NCBI GenBank assembly: GCA_947652115.1
Contig: OX393568.1
Location: 10,657,042 to 10,721,041 of the forward strand
Length of the DNA stretch: 64,000 bases
Direction of reading: 5' to 3'
From: Blastomussa wellsi
Lineage: Eukaryota > Cnidaria > Anthozoa > Scleractinia > Plerogyridae
Below are positions 20,035-28,225 of this stretch, piece by piece. Position 1 is the first letter of the stretch, and each line of letters begins with the position of its first letter. The notes beneath the pieces are model-generated. The model worked only from the letters and a program-made list of their open reading frames with translations, was not told the DNA's origin and made no database searches. A program made the translations under genes and the position numbers.

Positions 20035-20556
20035 TCACTTATCCTTTTTCCCCACTTGCGTCAGGAGTGTTCCTAACAAGGCCGTCGGCACTGCTGCCAA
20101 AGCTCCTCCCAGTGCTGCTGCCGTTCCCAGTTTACCCGTAATGGTGGTAGGAGTCAGTTGACGACGCACGTTCCACATGGCTCTGTTGACACCTCGAGCC
20201 AATCGCTGCGATCTCGTATTGGCTAAAGCTCTAGACGCTGCTCTTTGTCTTCGGGGATTGGTAGGATGACGAGCACGGATGATTCTTTCCATTTGAGCGA
20301 TACGTGATGGGGACGGTCGATTGACTTGGTTGCCTGGATAGATACCTCCCTTCTGCTGTCGTCGTCGTCTTTTCTTGGTGGAAACACTGCGTCGTCCCGA
20401 TGTGGCCTCACTGGCATCTTGAATGTGAAGGTCGTACTCGTCACCTCGTAGGACGTAGTAGGTGCCCGGCATTCCAGGACCCCAGGGTGCTTGCAAAGAT
20501 CGAGGAGGACGTCGAAACCCAGAACGCCGAAACGTGGGTAACACGAGCGAATCCAT
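20035..20556 (-). CDS. 173-aa basic virion core-type protein
   Basis: It starts at the ATG at 20556, 33 nt after a TATA-like box. The sequence is strongly basic: RRSGFRRPPRS near the start, TKKRRRRQQKGGIYPG at residues 60-75 with a probable protease site after Gly71, and an Arg-rich middle. It ends in a hydrophobic segment (about 143-168, LGTAAALGGALAAVPTALLG) and a Lys tail. The plan of Arg-rich DNA-binding part, Gly-Gly processing site and membrane-active tail fits an adenovirus VI/VII-type core or cement protein, but I cannot prove homology. The next gene starts 47 nt after its stop. Confidence 0.75.
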   Translation of the reverse strand: MDSLVLPTFRRSGFRRPPRSLQAPWGPGMPGTYYVLRGDEYDLHIQDASEATSGRRSVSTKKRRRRQQKGGIYPGNQVNRPSPSRIAQMERIIRARHPTNPRRQRAASRALANTRSQRLARGVNRAMWNVRRQLTPTTITGKLGTAAALGGALAAVPTALLGTLLTQVGKKDK

Positions 20557-20587
20557 GCTTTGTCCCTTGGAACTAACACGTTCGCCT

Positions 20588-20594
20588 TTTTATG
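20588..20594 (-). promoter_or_regulatory. TATA-like box of the 173-aa gene
   Basis: Minus strand reads AAAAAAGCATAAAAAGG, in the gap after the ATPase stop (20612). Confidence 0.65.
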
Positions 20595-20611
20595 CTTTTT
20601 TTTCTTTCTTT

Positions 20612-21277
20612 TCAGGGCTGTAGAACTGTCACGGGGTCTGCTTCGTCGAGCAAGATGTGGGTGCGAAAGCGAATGGCTTCGTCGGTCCTGGGATGATGGT
20701 CTACTACCAGATATCCAAACGGTTTTTGAGTGGCTTTTTGATACAGTTGCCAAAAGGCTCGACTGTTTCCTAGCCAACGATCGCCCAAGGCTTTCACGTA
20801 TCTGGTATCAGCTGGGTTCTTGAACAGGACCGTGTAATGGTAGTTACGGTTTTGAGTGGCCTGTTCCCGTCCTCCCGGGTACAGATTCTGCGCTAGGGTG
20901 ATGGCGAACAAGTCGAGGTGATGCGTGTCGCGGGTTAACAACTGAGTGACTTGCGACGACTTGGTGGTTTCTTGCATCAGATCGTCCAAAATCAACAAGC
21001 CCGGTCGTTGCGAGGGAGGAAAGAGGTCTGAGATGTCGTCGGGTAGACCTTCGTGAAAGAACACCCCCAAAGCTTCGAAATGATCAAAGATGGGTTGCCA
21101 CGTCGAACCGTAACAGTAGACGATTTTTTGGAAGTAGCACGGGCTACCGTCTGCGCGTCGGAAATAGACCGGTGCATCGCGTACCAAACGGTACAGCCAG
21201 GTAGTTTTTCCACTTAAAGACGGGCCCACGATCTGCATATTACCCGGCACTCGAAATCTCGGATCGTACGTCGACAT
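20612..21277 (-). CDS. ATP: Genome-packaging ATPase (FtsK/HerA, A32-like)
   Basis: The ATG at 21277 is chosen over 21298 because the TATA box is at 21324 and the motif spacing then fits the family. The protein is 221 aa. The P-loop GPSLSGKT is at residues 18-25, the Walker B block LLILDD at about 94-99, and a conserved TLAQNLYPGG segment (sensor/arginine-finger region) follows. Family role: it pumps element DNA into the preformed capsid. It lies between the protease and the core proteins, within the virion gene block. No disruption is seen. Its low similarity to the ATPase of element B (44199-44708) supports two separate lineages. Confidence 0.93.
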   Translation of the reverse strand: MSTYDPRFRVPGNMQIVGPSLSGKTTWLYRLVRDAPVYFRRADGSPCYFQKIVYCYGSTWQPIFDHFEALGVFFHEGLPDDISDLFPPSQRPGLLILDDLMQETTKSSQVTQLLTRDTHHLDLFAITLAQNLYPGGREQATQNRNYHYTVLFKNPADTRYVKALGDRWLGNSRAFWQLYQKATQKPFGYLVVDHHPRTDEAIRFRTHILLDEADPVTVLQP

Positions 21278-21323
21278 GATAGACACACACACAAACACAC
21301 TGAAATAGTTTTCAACGATTTTA

Positions 21324-21329
21324 TTTATA
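21324..21329 (-). promoter_or_regulatory. TATA box of the ATPase gene
   Basis: Minus strand reads AAGGCTATAAATAAA, 47 nt before the ATG at 21277. Confidence 0.7.
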
Positions 21330-21340
21330 GCCTTGTACAG

Positions 21341-21883
21341 TCAATGATAACAACGATGGCTTTGACGTTGAATACAAATCTGAGAACCTCCACGTGCATC
21401 AAACAATTGTCCACCTCGATGCTTCTCTGACGACAAAGAAGGAAACAGGTCGTGCATCCGACGTACGACGGCCGTGTCGTTATAGAGTAAGTTGGTGGGC
21501 GAAAAATACTGCACGATCGTACTCAAAGGCGTGCCACGGCATCGATGGTAGAGGTAGTACAAGGTGTGATCTCCACACACGTCAGTGGTCCATTGCTGGA
21601 TGGGACGAGGCGTTTGTTCGAACTCGTCAAAACAATGCCAATGGGTATTGTACGTCTTCGGGGTGATGGCGTAACTGTCGAAGAATTCGCCTTGACCTGG
21701 TGCTGTCCAAAAGAGGCCGACCCAATGCTGTCCCGGCAAGTCAATGGGATCTGTATTGGCAATCGCACATCGCGGATAAGGCATGCGACAAGGCACTTCG
21801 TCGGCACCGTACACGTCTGCAAAATACTGACGAATGACTGGATCGCGTCGACAGGCTTTTCGTAACGAGGCTGTGTCGTGCAT
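21341..21883 (-). CDS. PRO: Adenain-like cysteine protease
   Basis: The frame encodes 180 aa from the ATG at 21883, two bases after the MCP stop. The catalytic layout of the adenovirus protease family is visible: GQHWVGLFW with His53, the acidic residue in EFFDSY (Asp69), the oxyanion Gln in PIQQW (about 96-97) and the nucleophile in DVCGDH (Cys103). Length is close to the family norm of about 200. It should mature virion precursors; likely substrates are the Gln-X-Gly-Gly sites in the neighbouring core-type proteins. No TATA box separates it from MCP, so it probably shares that transcript. The C-terminus itself contains RGG motifs. Confidence 0.93.
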   Translation of the reverse strand: MHDTASLRKACRRDPVIRQYFADVYGADEVPCRMPYPRCAIANTDPIDLPGQHWVGLFWTAPGQGEFFDSYAITPKTYNTHWHCFDEFEQTPRPIQQWTTDVCGDHTLYYLYHRCRGTPLSTIVQYFSPTNLLYNDTAVVRRMHDLFPSLSSEKHRGGQLFDARGGSQICIQRQSHRCYH

Positions 21884-21885
21884 TC

Positions 21886-23265
21886 TCAGATATCTCCCAA
21901 GGGAATCGGGCCTTGCACCGTACCACGATTATCGACTTGCAGTAAACTTTCGTCCGTATTATAGAAAAACAGAGCTTGGAGAGTAGGATTGCCACTTGAA
22001 AAGGTGAGTCGAATGTTGACCAACATGCGTAGCAAAGGCGTGCTGGATTCCCCTCCATCTTGGACGGCTGTTAAATCAAAGGGTACTATGAAGAAGCCTT
22101 CGTCAAAGGTGTCTGGATTCAACAGGTACGCATCTCGTTTGCGTTTGCCCGAGGCATTCATCAACAAATCGTAGATCTCGTACTTGTCTTTCAAAGACAG
22201 GCTGGCTTTGGGAACGGGGACACCGTTGGCAGTGCATTCCACTTGGATTCCATTCTGCCTGGTAAAATTGAAAGGATTTTTACCAAAGTGACCTTGATAA
22301 CGCTCGTCATCCAACAACACCATCCAAAACAATCGGGGCGAACGACCTCGGAACACGTCATTGAGGTCTATCTGCGTTTGATTCGCCGTCAACTGATAGT
22401 TGTCACAACGCATCCGCCGGAAAGGAAAGGTCAGGGGGTTGACGACTGTGGTCTTTTCCACTTGTTCTTCCATGTACTGCATGATGTCTTTCACGGGTAC
22501 GCGGTAAAACACGCGCACGAAGCACTTGTCCACCAACACTTCAAATGATACTTTTTCGGCAGCGGTGGCAGCCGTTCCGTCACCATTGTCTTTGTACTTC
22601 TTGGCCATCAGAGCAAACTGGGGACTGTTGAATTCGATGTCAAATTCCACTTTGGTGTTGGGAGGTACATTCTGGTCGATTTGAGTGAAATTGCTCGGTA
22701 TGGGACAGACGTTGAACTGGTATTCTCCCGTGTTATTGACCGTGGCTTGTTGACGCCGGATACCGCTGGCATTCAGTTGGGTTTCATCGTCTAGTTTTCC
22801 TCCCCACTTGTCCATTTGACCGGCCACATCTCGGTACCAACCTTGTCGTTTCAGTCTGCTCCTTTCGTCCCAGGGATCGGACTCCAATAGGGTTCGAAAG
22901 TACTCTCGATAGGCTAAATTCACCCCTGAAGCCGACTCGGTTTCGGCATTGTTGACTTTACAACGTACTTGACGAATGCAGCTGTAGCCAAAATTATTCA
23001 CAGGTCCCACAATGAGGAGGGTCGTGTTGTTGTGATAAGCCTTGGCTTTCTGGTCAGCGTCTTTGAACTTCACTCTCAGATGCAATTCCATTTCTCGTGG
23101 ACAAAATGGGAACGGGCGATCGTCGATGCGAAATTGCAGTGGGGTGGCCGAATTCGTCAAGGGTTTGATGTCTTCAAACTGCCACTTGTACTCGGTGGCA
23201 TCGATCTTGCGTTGTGGCCGGTAGTCGTACTGGCCTTTGTCGGCCTGTAAACTCAACGACTCCAT
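21886..23265 (-). CDS. MCP: Major capsid protein (double-jelly-roll/hexon type)
   Basis: The ATG at 23265 lies 42 nt after a TATA box. The product is 459 aa, a normal length for Polinton MCPs. The characteristic block is present: VNNFGYSCIRQVRCKVNN, then an AYREYFRTLLE helix and RQGWYRDVAGQMD (about residues 89-152). Further on, beta-rich segments alternate with loops, such as FDIEFNSPQFAL and NIRLTFSSG near the end. Family role: trimers form the icosahedral shell. It starts the MCP-protease pair. No frameshift or stop is seen. Recognition rests on my memory of the family pattern, so an HMM search would be worthwhile. Confidence 0.88.
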   Translation of the reverse strand: MESLSLQADKGQYDYRPQRKIDATEYKWQFEDIKPLTNSATPLQFRIDDRPFPFCPREMELHLRVKFKDADQKAKAYHNNTTLLIVGPVNNFGYSCIRQVRCKVNNAETESASGVNLAYREYFRTLLESDPWDERSRLKRQGWYRDVAGQMDKWGGKLDDETQLNASGIRRQQATVNNTGEYQFNVCPIPSNFTQIDQNVPPNTKVEFDIEFNSPQFALMAKKYKDNGDGTAATAAEKVSFEVLVDKCFVRVFYRVPVKDIMQYMEEQVEKTTVVNPLTFPFRRMRCDNYQLTANQTQIDLNDVFRGRSPRLFWMVLLDDERYQGHFGKNPFNFTRQNGIQVECTANGVPVPKASLSLKDKYEIYDLLMNASGKRKRDAYLLNPDTFDEGFFIVPFDLTAVQDGGESSTPLLRMLVNIRLTFSSGNPTLQALFFYNTDESLLQVDNRGTVQGPIPLGDI

Positions 23266-23306
23266 GAGGACGGCTTTGAATCTAAATGCCACTGGTGTGT
23301 GTTGCC

Positions 23307-23312
23307 TTTATA
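23307..23312 (-). promoter_or_regulatory. TATA box of the MCP/protease pair
   Basis: Minus strand reads GAAAAAAGTATAAAGGC, 42 nt before the ATG at 23265 and just after the stop at 23324. Confidence 0.7.
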
Positions 23313-23323
23313 CTTTTTTCTCT

Positions 23324-24055
23324 TCAAGGTAGTCCCTGAAAACAGTGACGTGCCGGTTGTCGTCGTCGTCGTCGTTGGCCCATCCCCACTTGTGGTCCAG
23401 GAATCACTTCTGGTAACACGCCCACGTTACGTCCTCCTTGTCGTCGAAACAACCTTGCCAGGGTGGGTGTCAACGAGGAACCAGTGACGACTTTGGGACG
23501 CTTTTTCCTTCTTCGACCACCCTCTTGGTAGGGTGTTGTGCCCGATTGATAGCTACGTCCACCTAATTGCTTGACTAAACCTGGAATCAATCCTCCCAAT
23601 GCCAAGAGGGGTAGAATACCCCCTTGTTGACCTGCCACTTTGTCTCCCAACGTGTCCAGAGCTTGACCCACAAACGGAGACACAAATTCCATGGCTTTTT
23701 GCTGCGCCAAATCCGATTGGATGGCTTTGCCGGCTCCCACCCTAGCTGCCTTGGCTCCCGCCTTGCTCAAACCTTTGATCATTTCCCAGGCCACATCGTC
23801 AAAGCCAAACCCTCCTTCTTGTTGCTTCTTCTTCCTTTTCTTGACAGGTGGTTGATCGCCGGGACAATTAGACTGTCGGAACCGCTTGGCGGCCTTGCAG
23901 GCAACCTCTTTACCCAAGGAACTGGCACCTTGTCCGGCCAAGGCCCACAAGGGGGACCATCCCCCCTCTTGATACGGAGGGGTGCCTTGGTCGTAGATGG
24001 GACCTCCTCCGACTTGCACCCATTGAGAGGGTGCCATTCGTTTCTTGAGAGGCAT
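23324..24055 (-). CDS. 243-aa basic Gly-Gly-rich core-type protein
   Basis: The true start is the ATG at 24055, which shares one base with the stop of the 772-aa gene (TGATG). The open frame continues upstream to 24484, but only as an overprint of that gene. The protein has five Gln-X-Gly-Gly-type sites (Gly32, Gly82, Gly146, Gly180, Gly208), basic runs (PPVKKRKKKQQ, GRRRKKRPK, QRRRRRQPARH) and a hydrophobic segment ILPLLALGGLIPGL (147-160). The pattern suggests a polyprotein-like precursor cut into basic and hydrophobic peptides by the adenain-like protease. No direct homologue is recognised. Confidence 0.75.
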   Translation of the reverse strand: MPLKKRMAPSQWVQVGGGPIYDQGTPPYQEGGWSPLWALAGQGASSLGKEVACKAAKRFRQSNCPGDQPPVKKRKKKQQEGGFGFDDVAWEMIKGLSKAGAKAARVGAGKAIQSDLAQQKAMEFVSPFVGQALDTLGDKVAGQQGGILPLLALGGLIPGLVKQLGGRSYQSGTTPYQEGGRRRKKRPKVVTGSSLTPTLARLFRRQGGRNVGVLPEVIPGPQVGMGQRRRRRQPARHCFQGLP

Positions 24056-26373
24056 CACGGAATCTCTCTCTGACGAAAATACAAGGTCGCTGTCACGACA
24101 CCGCCTTGGAATGGTATGGGACGACCTAGGTTGTCCCTTATATCGATTTCGATGTCGCGAAACTGGTACTGACTGAGTCGGTAGAAAATCAGGTGAGGAA
24201 TAAACACGTCTTCCACGATCTGTTTGTCGGTGTTGACGCCGTGCGTCAAGATCACTTTCGCCATTTGCGAGCCCACGTAGACCGGTTCGCTGACATTGCA
24301 GTGTACGTACATGTTCTGGAAGGAGTACTTGGAAATGGTGCTCCACACGCTGGCTTGGCTGTGTTTGGCCATGGTATGACTTTGCGTGATCTCCACTTCG
24401 ATGGGTTTCCCCTCTGCATCGCGTTTGGTGATTTCTACAATAGGATGTCGTGAGTCGGCTCGAAAATAGAAGGGTACCGTCCACGAGTCAAAGTCCAAGT
24501 AACCCAGGACGCGGGCCAACCAGGCAGGGAAATACACGGAGAATTCGGTGCTGGGAAACGTCCACTCGTAAAATCCTCTTTCGTCCAAGGTGACTTTCAA
24601 TCCACCCAATTCGTTTTTCTGGGGTGCGTGGGCTTCCATGGCTTGCATCCAACCTTCCACCACATCTTGCACGGTGACATAGGCGTCTGCTCGCAAAAAC
24701 ATACGCACGTCTGGGTGATCGTTGTCGTAGTGGACGCGAAGACCCACTTGCCGATTCAACACGTTGCGCCAGGTGTGAGGTAACAGCAGCTGGAAGAGTC
24801 CTACTTCCCACGTTTCGTCCAAGGCCCACATCTCGGGGAGACGCACTCGAAAGTGAGAGGGTGCATTGTCGGGAAACAGGTCCAGTTGTGCATTGCTTTC
24901 CAAGGTCACGCGTCGTCCACCTTGAAATCGCATCGTGGGCATTAAAGCAGGGCCTTTGTGGAAGTACAGCAAGAGTCCGACCAGACCGGTGTAGAATGGG
25001 ACACCCAGGTTATCGCTGTTTCTTAAATGGACTCGGAGCTGGTTCAAGTGCTGGGTCGGTGCAGCCAATGGTCGGAAATCCACGTGTTGCGGGTGGTATT
25101 CACATGTCTTGCCATACATCTGACTCTGAAAGGGGACCACAGCCAATGTGTGTCGTTGCCGCTCACCCGTCATGCTCACTCCCACGATATCCACTTCGGC
25201 AAAACACTTGCTCACATCGGTGTTGGAGAAGGTGACTTGTTCTCCAATGGGTGACTCCAGCGAGGGAAGGATCATACTTTCTCCCTTTGTAAGGAGGTGG
25301 GTCCCCATCACCTCTTCCAGTCCATGATCAAATCGCATATAGCCGTCTGTTCCTACTTGCATCAACCACCGATCCGGTTCTAAGGCGAAAATGTAGGCGG
25401 GAAATCCTTGGATGGTGTATCGCAGCATGGGAGCAGAATCTTTGAGCCAGGCCCCCATGTCGAAGAGGACTCTTCGTCCAAACATGTAAAAGAGTCGTTC
25501 GGTGTGAATGTTGACAGAAAGTCTCACTCCACCCAAAGGGTAATCTTGGTCTTCGATTCCTACGTGATCCTTGTCCAATCGCGTCACCTCCACGGTGGCT
25601 CGCGTGTTGTTACCCGTGTTGACGTAGACGGTGTGGTGGGGTGCGATTCGGGTTCGTCCAGATCCATCGGGATTGAGTTCCAGGAATCCCATGAATAATG
25701 CCAACGATTCTCCCAGGTCGTACTGGCCTTGAGCCCATAGGTCGATGGCATAATGCGTCGAGGGACGAGAAGGACTCTCCTCGAGTGTCCAAACGTACTT
25801 GACACGATTGGCTCCCATCAGCGTGACAGTGGCTTGATTGAGGTAACGTTTGACATCCAAATAGGTGGAGGGTAAGCTCTTGTCGGTCGTCAACCAGGCG
25901 TCCACCAAATCGCGGCGAAAATAATCCAGTTTGGGATTGACAGGAAAGTTTTCGTCGTTCGAGCCAGGTGAATCCAGGTGCAGTTGCCCATAGTGATGCT
26001 TCCCTCCAGATAAGGTGGGAAAGACGTACAATCCCAGTCGTCGAATCAAATCTTGCAACACGTGTTTGAGGTGCGTAAACTGTTGGTGGCGAGATAATTG
26101 AATGGATCGCGATAGAAAAACATCCGTGTCCACGTGCCCCACCTTGCAGTGAAAATCGGTGGGTGATTTCAGCACGGCATTGCCAAAGGAGTGCGTGTAA
26201 TACATACTGAACAGAGCCACTTGCCAGTCTTGGGACAAGGTCAAGGGAATTTCCAAGTCCTGTCGAAAGGCAGAACGTACTGTCGTCACACCGGGTTCCA
26301 AGGGATGCGTACCTTGATCCCCACTGTTCAAATACATGATGAAATCGTTGTCGCGTTCCCACGGTTTACTCAT
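24055..26373 (-). CDS. 772-aa virion-type protein with two related halves (penton/minor capsid candidate)
   Basis: The ATG at 26373 overlaps the integrase stop (ATGAGTAA). Two halves share a plan. Half 1 has DWQVALFSMYYTHSF (about residues 49-63) and ends with LNQLRVHLRNSDNLGVPF (443-460). Half 2 has FPDNAPSHFRVRLPE then TWEVGLFQLLLPHTW (521-535) and ends with FRDIEIDIRDNLGRPIPF (about 738-755). Such units, with a WEVGL motif at the front and an IxIDIRDxxGxPxPF strand at the back, occur singly in many Polinton proteins, which I take to be penton or other minor virion components. The fused double unit is unusual. The frame is intact. Confidence 0.7.
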   Translation of the reverse strand: MSKPWERDNDFIMYLNSGDQGTHPLEPGVTTVRSAFRQDLEIPLTLSQDWQVALFSMYYTHSFGNAVLKSPTDFHCKVGHVDTDVFLSRSIQLSRHQQFTHLKHVLQDLIRRLGLYVFPTLSGGKHHYGQLHLDSPGSNDENFPVNPKLDYFRRDLVDAWLTTDKSLPSTYLDVKRYLNQATVTLMGANRVKYVWTLEESPSRPSTHYAIDLWAQGQYDLGESLALFMGFLELNPDGSGRTRIAPHHTVYVNTGNNTRATVEVTRLDKDHVGIEDQDYPLGGVRLSVNIHTERLFYMFGRRVLFDMGAWLKDSAPMLRYTIQGFPAYIFALEPDRWLMQVGTDGYMRFDHGLEEVMGTHLLTKGESMILPSLESPIGEQVTFSNTDVSKCFAEVDIVGVSMTGERQRHTLAVVPFQSQMYGKTCEYHPQHVDFRPLAAPTQHLNQLRVHLRNSDNLGVPFYTGLVGLLLYFHKGPALMPTMRFQGGRRVTLESNAQLDLFPDNAPSHFRVRLPEMWALDETWEVGLFQLLLPHTWRNVLNRQVGLRVHYDNDHPDVRMFLRADAYVTVQDVVEGWMQAMEAHAPQKNELGGLKVTLDERGFYEWTFPSTEFSVYFPAWLARVLGYLDFDSWTVPFYFRADSRHPIVEITKRDAEGKPIEVEITQSHTMAKHSQASVWSTISKYSFQNMYVHCNVSEPVYVGSQMAKVILTHGVNTDKQIVEDVFIPHLIFYRLSQYQFRDIEIDIRDNLGRPIPFQGGVVTATLYFRQREIP

Positions 26374-27481
26374 ACTGTTTCAAGTCCTTGTGGGCAATCC
26401 ACGTCTTGTAATCGGGTGCCACGCCTTGCCAATTCACCAACACTTGTCGAGTGGGTCCACGGCCTTTGTATTTAAGCTTTTTAGCCACACGCCATCGATT
26501 GGGTAACCCTCGCACCTTTTGCAATTGAGGTTCGTAGAAACGACCTTTGACTCGCTGTCCTTGCCAATCTTCTAACGTGTAATAATTCACGCCGTCCACC
26601 ACTTGACGTTTTCGATCCACCACGGTGTACACGGCTCGTGACCACCCACCCTTGGAACTCTTGGAGCCAAACACACCTCGTCTCTTATCCTTTCCCAGCA
26701 ACTTGGTGGTTCGAACAAAATCTCCCGGTCGAAACTTGTAAGGGTTCAAGGGAATCGTGGGTTGGTACAACCGTCGCCACACCACCTCGGCATTGTAGTC
26801 GTTCACGTCGACGGGTGCCATTCGAATACTGGAATGGATGCGTTGGTTATACTTGTCCACCAGCTCGGGTAAGGCGTCTAAATACTTGAGAGTATTGTGA
26901 GCCGTCATGTACTTGTAGGTATGTTCCTTGAGCGTGCGATTAAACCGTTCGGCTATCGAGGCTTTGGGTTCCCCTCGCGTGGAATAATGATGGATGCCAT
27001 ATTCGTCCAATAAATGCTGGACGTGTTTGTTGTAAAATTCTTTACCTTGATCGGTCTGCAACTTGATCGGACGTCGTCCTCCATTATGTTCCAGCAAGTA
27101 TTGCAATGCATCGCGCACGGCTGTGCCACGTTTGCTTTTCAAACCAACCACCCACGCATACTTGCTCAAGACGTCGATGACAGTGAGAAGGTAACGCGTT
27201 CGTTTATTCGCTGCCACCAGTTTAGGGTCTTGCATTTCCACCAAATCGGCTTGCCATGTATGATCGACGGCAGGTCCCACCACGGTCTTGCTGCGGGGAA
27301 AACGTTCGCGTCGCTGTCGATGTAAAGTAAAGGCGGGTTCCCCTTGTAAATACGTTTGGGTCGCACGGCGTGACACGCCCAAGGATTTGGCAGCGCTCAA
27401 TACTTCTTTCACGTTGCCGCTCAAGGCATAAGGACTGTCTTCGTCCAAGTACAGGGCGTCTAATGCACTCGTCTTTGTCAT
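26366..27481 (-). CDS. INT: DDE integrase with C-terminal chromodomain
   Basis: The ATG at 27481 gives 371 aa. Residues 20-50 form a helix-turn-helix-like N-terminus. The retroviral integrase core shows its triad in HTWQADLVEM (Asp79), LQTDQGKEF (Asp144) and KASIAERFNR (Glu178). A beta-rich linker (PYKFRPGDFVR) follows, and residues from about 330 form a chromodomain (WRVAKKLKYKGRG, VNWQGVAPDYKTW). The enzyme joins the element ends to host DNA with a short target duplication; the chromodomain probably steers it to methylated histones. Its last codons overlap the next gene, so INT, the 772-aa and the 243-aa genes look like one transcription unit. Intact. Confidence 0.95.
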   Translation of the reverse strand: MTKTSALDALYLDEDSPYALSGNVKEVLSAAKSLGVSRRATQTYLQGEPAFTLHRQRRERFPRSKTVVGPAVDHTWQADLVEMQDPKLVAANKRTRYLLTVIDVLSKYAWVVGLKSKRGTAVRDALQYLLEHNGGRRPIKLQTDQGKEFYNKHVQHLLDEYGIHHYSTRGEPKASIAERFNRTLKEHTYKYMTAHNTLKYLDALPELVDKYNQRIHSSIRMAPVDVNDYNAEVVWRRLYQPTIPLNPYKFRPGDFVRTTKLLGKDKRRGVFGSKSSKGGWSRAVYTVVDRKRQVVDGVNYYTLEDWQGQRVKGRFYEPQLQKVRGLPNRWRVAKKLKYKGRGPTRQVLVNWQGVAPDYKTWIAHKDLKQYE

Positions 27482-27529
27482 GTTCACAGACTACTACTAC
27501 GACATACTGTAACCATTTGTTTCATTCTA

Positions 27530-27536
27530 TTTATTA
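27530..27536 (-). promoter_or_regulatory. TATA-like box of the INT/772/243 unit
   Basis: Minus strand reads AAAGCTAATAAATAG, 49 nt before the ATG at 27481. Confidence 0.6.
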
Positions 27537-27593
27537 GCTTTGTTTTCTTACAATGAAGTTTCGAAGGCACAATCTCCTGGTCTTTTGACACAA

Positions 27594-27980
27594 TCACAAT
27601 TTCTCTGCAGTATCGACTTGATCCTGGATCGTGGATGTCTCGAGACCTTTTTTCTTGCGTCCTCGTTTGGCTGGTGCAGTACACTCGGGCGTTTTGCTGG
27701 CCATTCTTTTTGGGGGTTGGTCGCTATGGCTCTCCTCGGGGGAAAATGCAATCCCAGCTCGTTTTAGTTCATAGTTCATTTCTTCCCAGGCTTGTTGGAT
27801 TTCCACGACTTCCTCTGTCAACGATCCAATGGCACTCAACAATCGAAGCTTGGTCTTCATGTATAATTGGGGTGAACTTTCCACAACTTTCGACCCCAAG
27901 GTAATAGTCAGTTGGGCGACGTGAGAAGCCAAATTGTTCAACAACTGGCGCGTTTTTCGTACTTGCTCTTCGACATTCAT
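27594..27980 (-). CDS. 128-aa coiled-coil protein with basic tail
   Basis: The ATG at 27980 is preferred: upstream the frame has no ATG, and the TATA box at 28039 lies in the expected place. Residues 1-75 form heptad-like helices (EEQVRKTRQLLNNLASHVAQ; LRLLSAIGSLTEEVVEIQQ). The C-terminus carries PAKRGRKKKGLE, a typical nuclear-localisation signal. It sits between PolB and INT, so a replication or terminal-protein accessory role is conceivable but unproven. No family is recognised. Confidence 0.7.
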   Translation of the reverse strand: MNVEEQVRKTRQLLNNLASHVAQLTITLGSKVVESSPQLYMKTKLRLLSAIGSLTEEVVEIQQAWEEMNYELKRAGIAFSPEESHSDQPPKRMASKTPECTAPAKRGRKKKGLETSTIQDQVDTAEKL

Positions 27981-28038
27981 GATGTGTACTCGACGACAAC
28001 GTTTGCCAAATGAATCGAGATGTCCACTTGCACGCACT

Positions 28039-28044
28039 TTTATA
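28039..28044 (-). promoter_or_regulatory. TATA box of the 128-aa gene
   Basis: Minus strand reads AAAAAAAACTATAAAAG, 59 nt before the ATG at 27980. A poly(A) signal for PolB (minus AATAAA, plus 28107-28112) lies between it and the PolB stop at 28226. Confidence 0.7.
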
Positions 28045-28225
28045 GTTTTTTTTGGTCACACCCACTCAAAGCACACGACACATTTTTTTCAAACAACAAG
28101 TATTTTTTTATTCAATAAAAAAAGAGAGAGCCTCCTTACTTGTACAAGCTTGCTCACGACTCCCTTATCGTCACATTTCAAAGTATCAACTGCTATGCGC
28201 TTTTCTGGTATGACTAATACATGAT

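Noticed and set aside
21898..23250. Several plus-strand frames over the capsid gene
   Set aside because: Shadows of the minus-strand MCP; codon patterns fit only the minus strand.
24056..24484. Upstream extension of the 243-aa core-type frame
   Set aside because: It lacks core-type composition, overlaps the 772-aa gene in another frame, and the ATG at 24055 fits the gene junction.
26468..26482. TATA-like AAAAAGCTTAAATACAAAG inside the integrase as the promoter of the 772-aa gene
   Set aside because: It encodes conserved Lys-Leu-Lys-Tyr-Lys of the chromodomain and lies about 100 nt from the start, farther than the other boxes. Kept only as an alternative under the operon finding.
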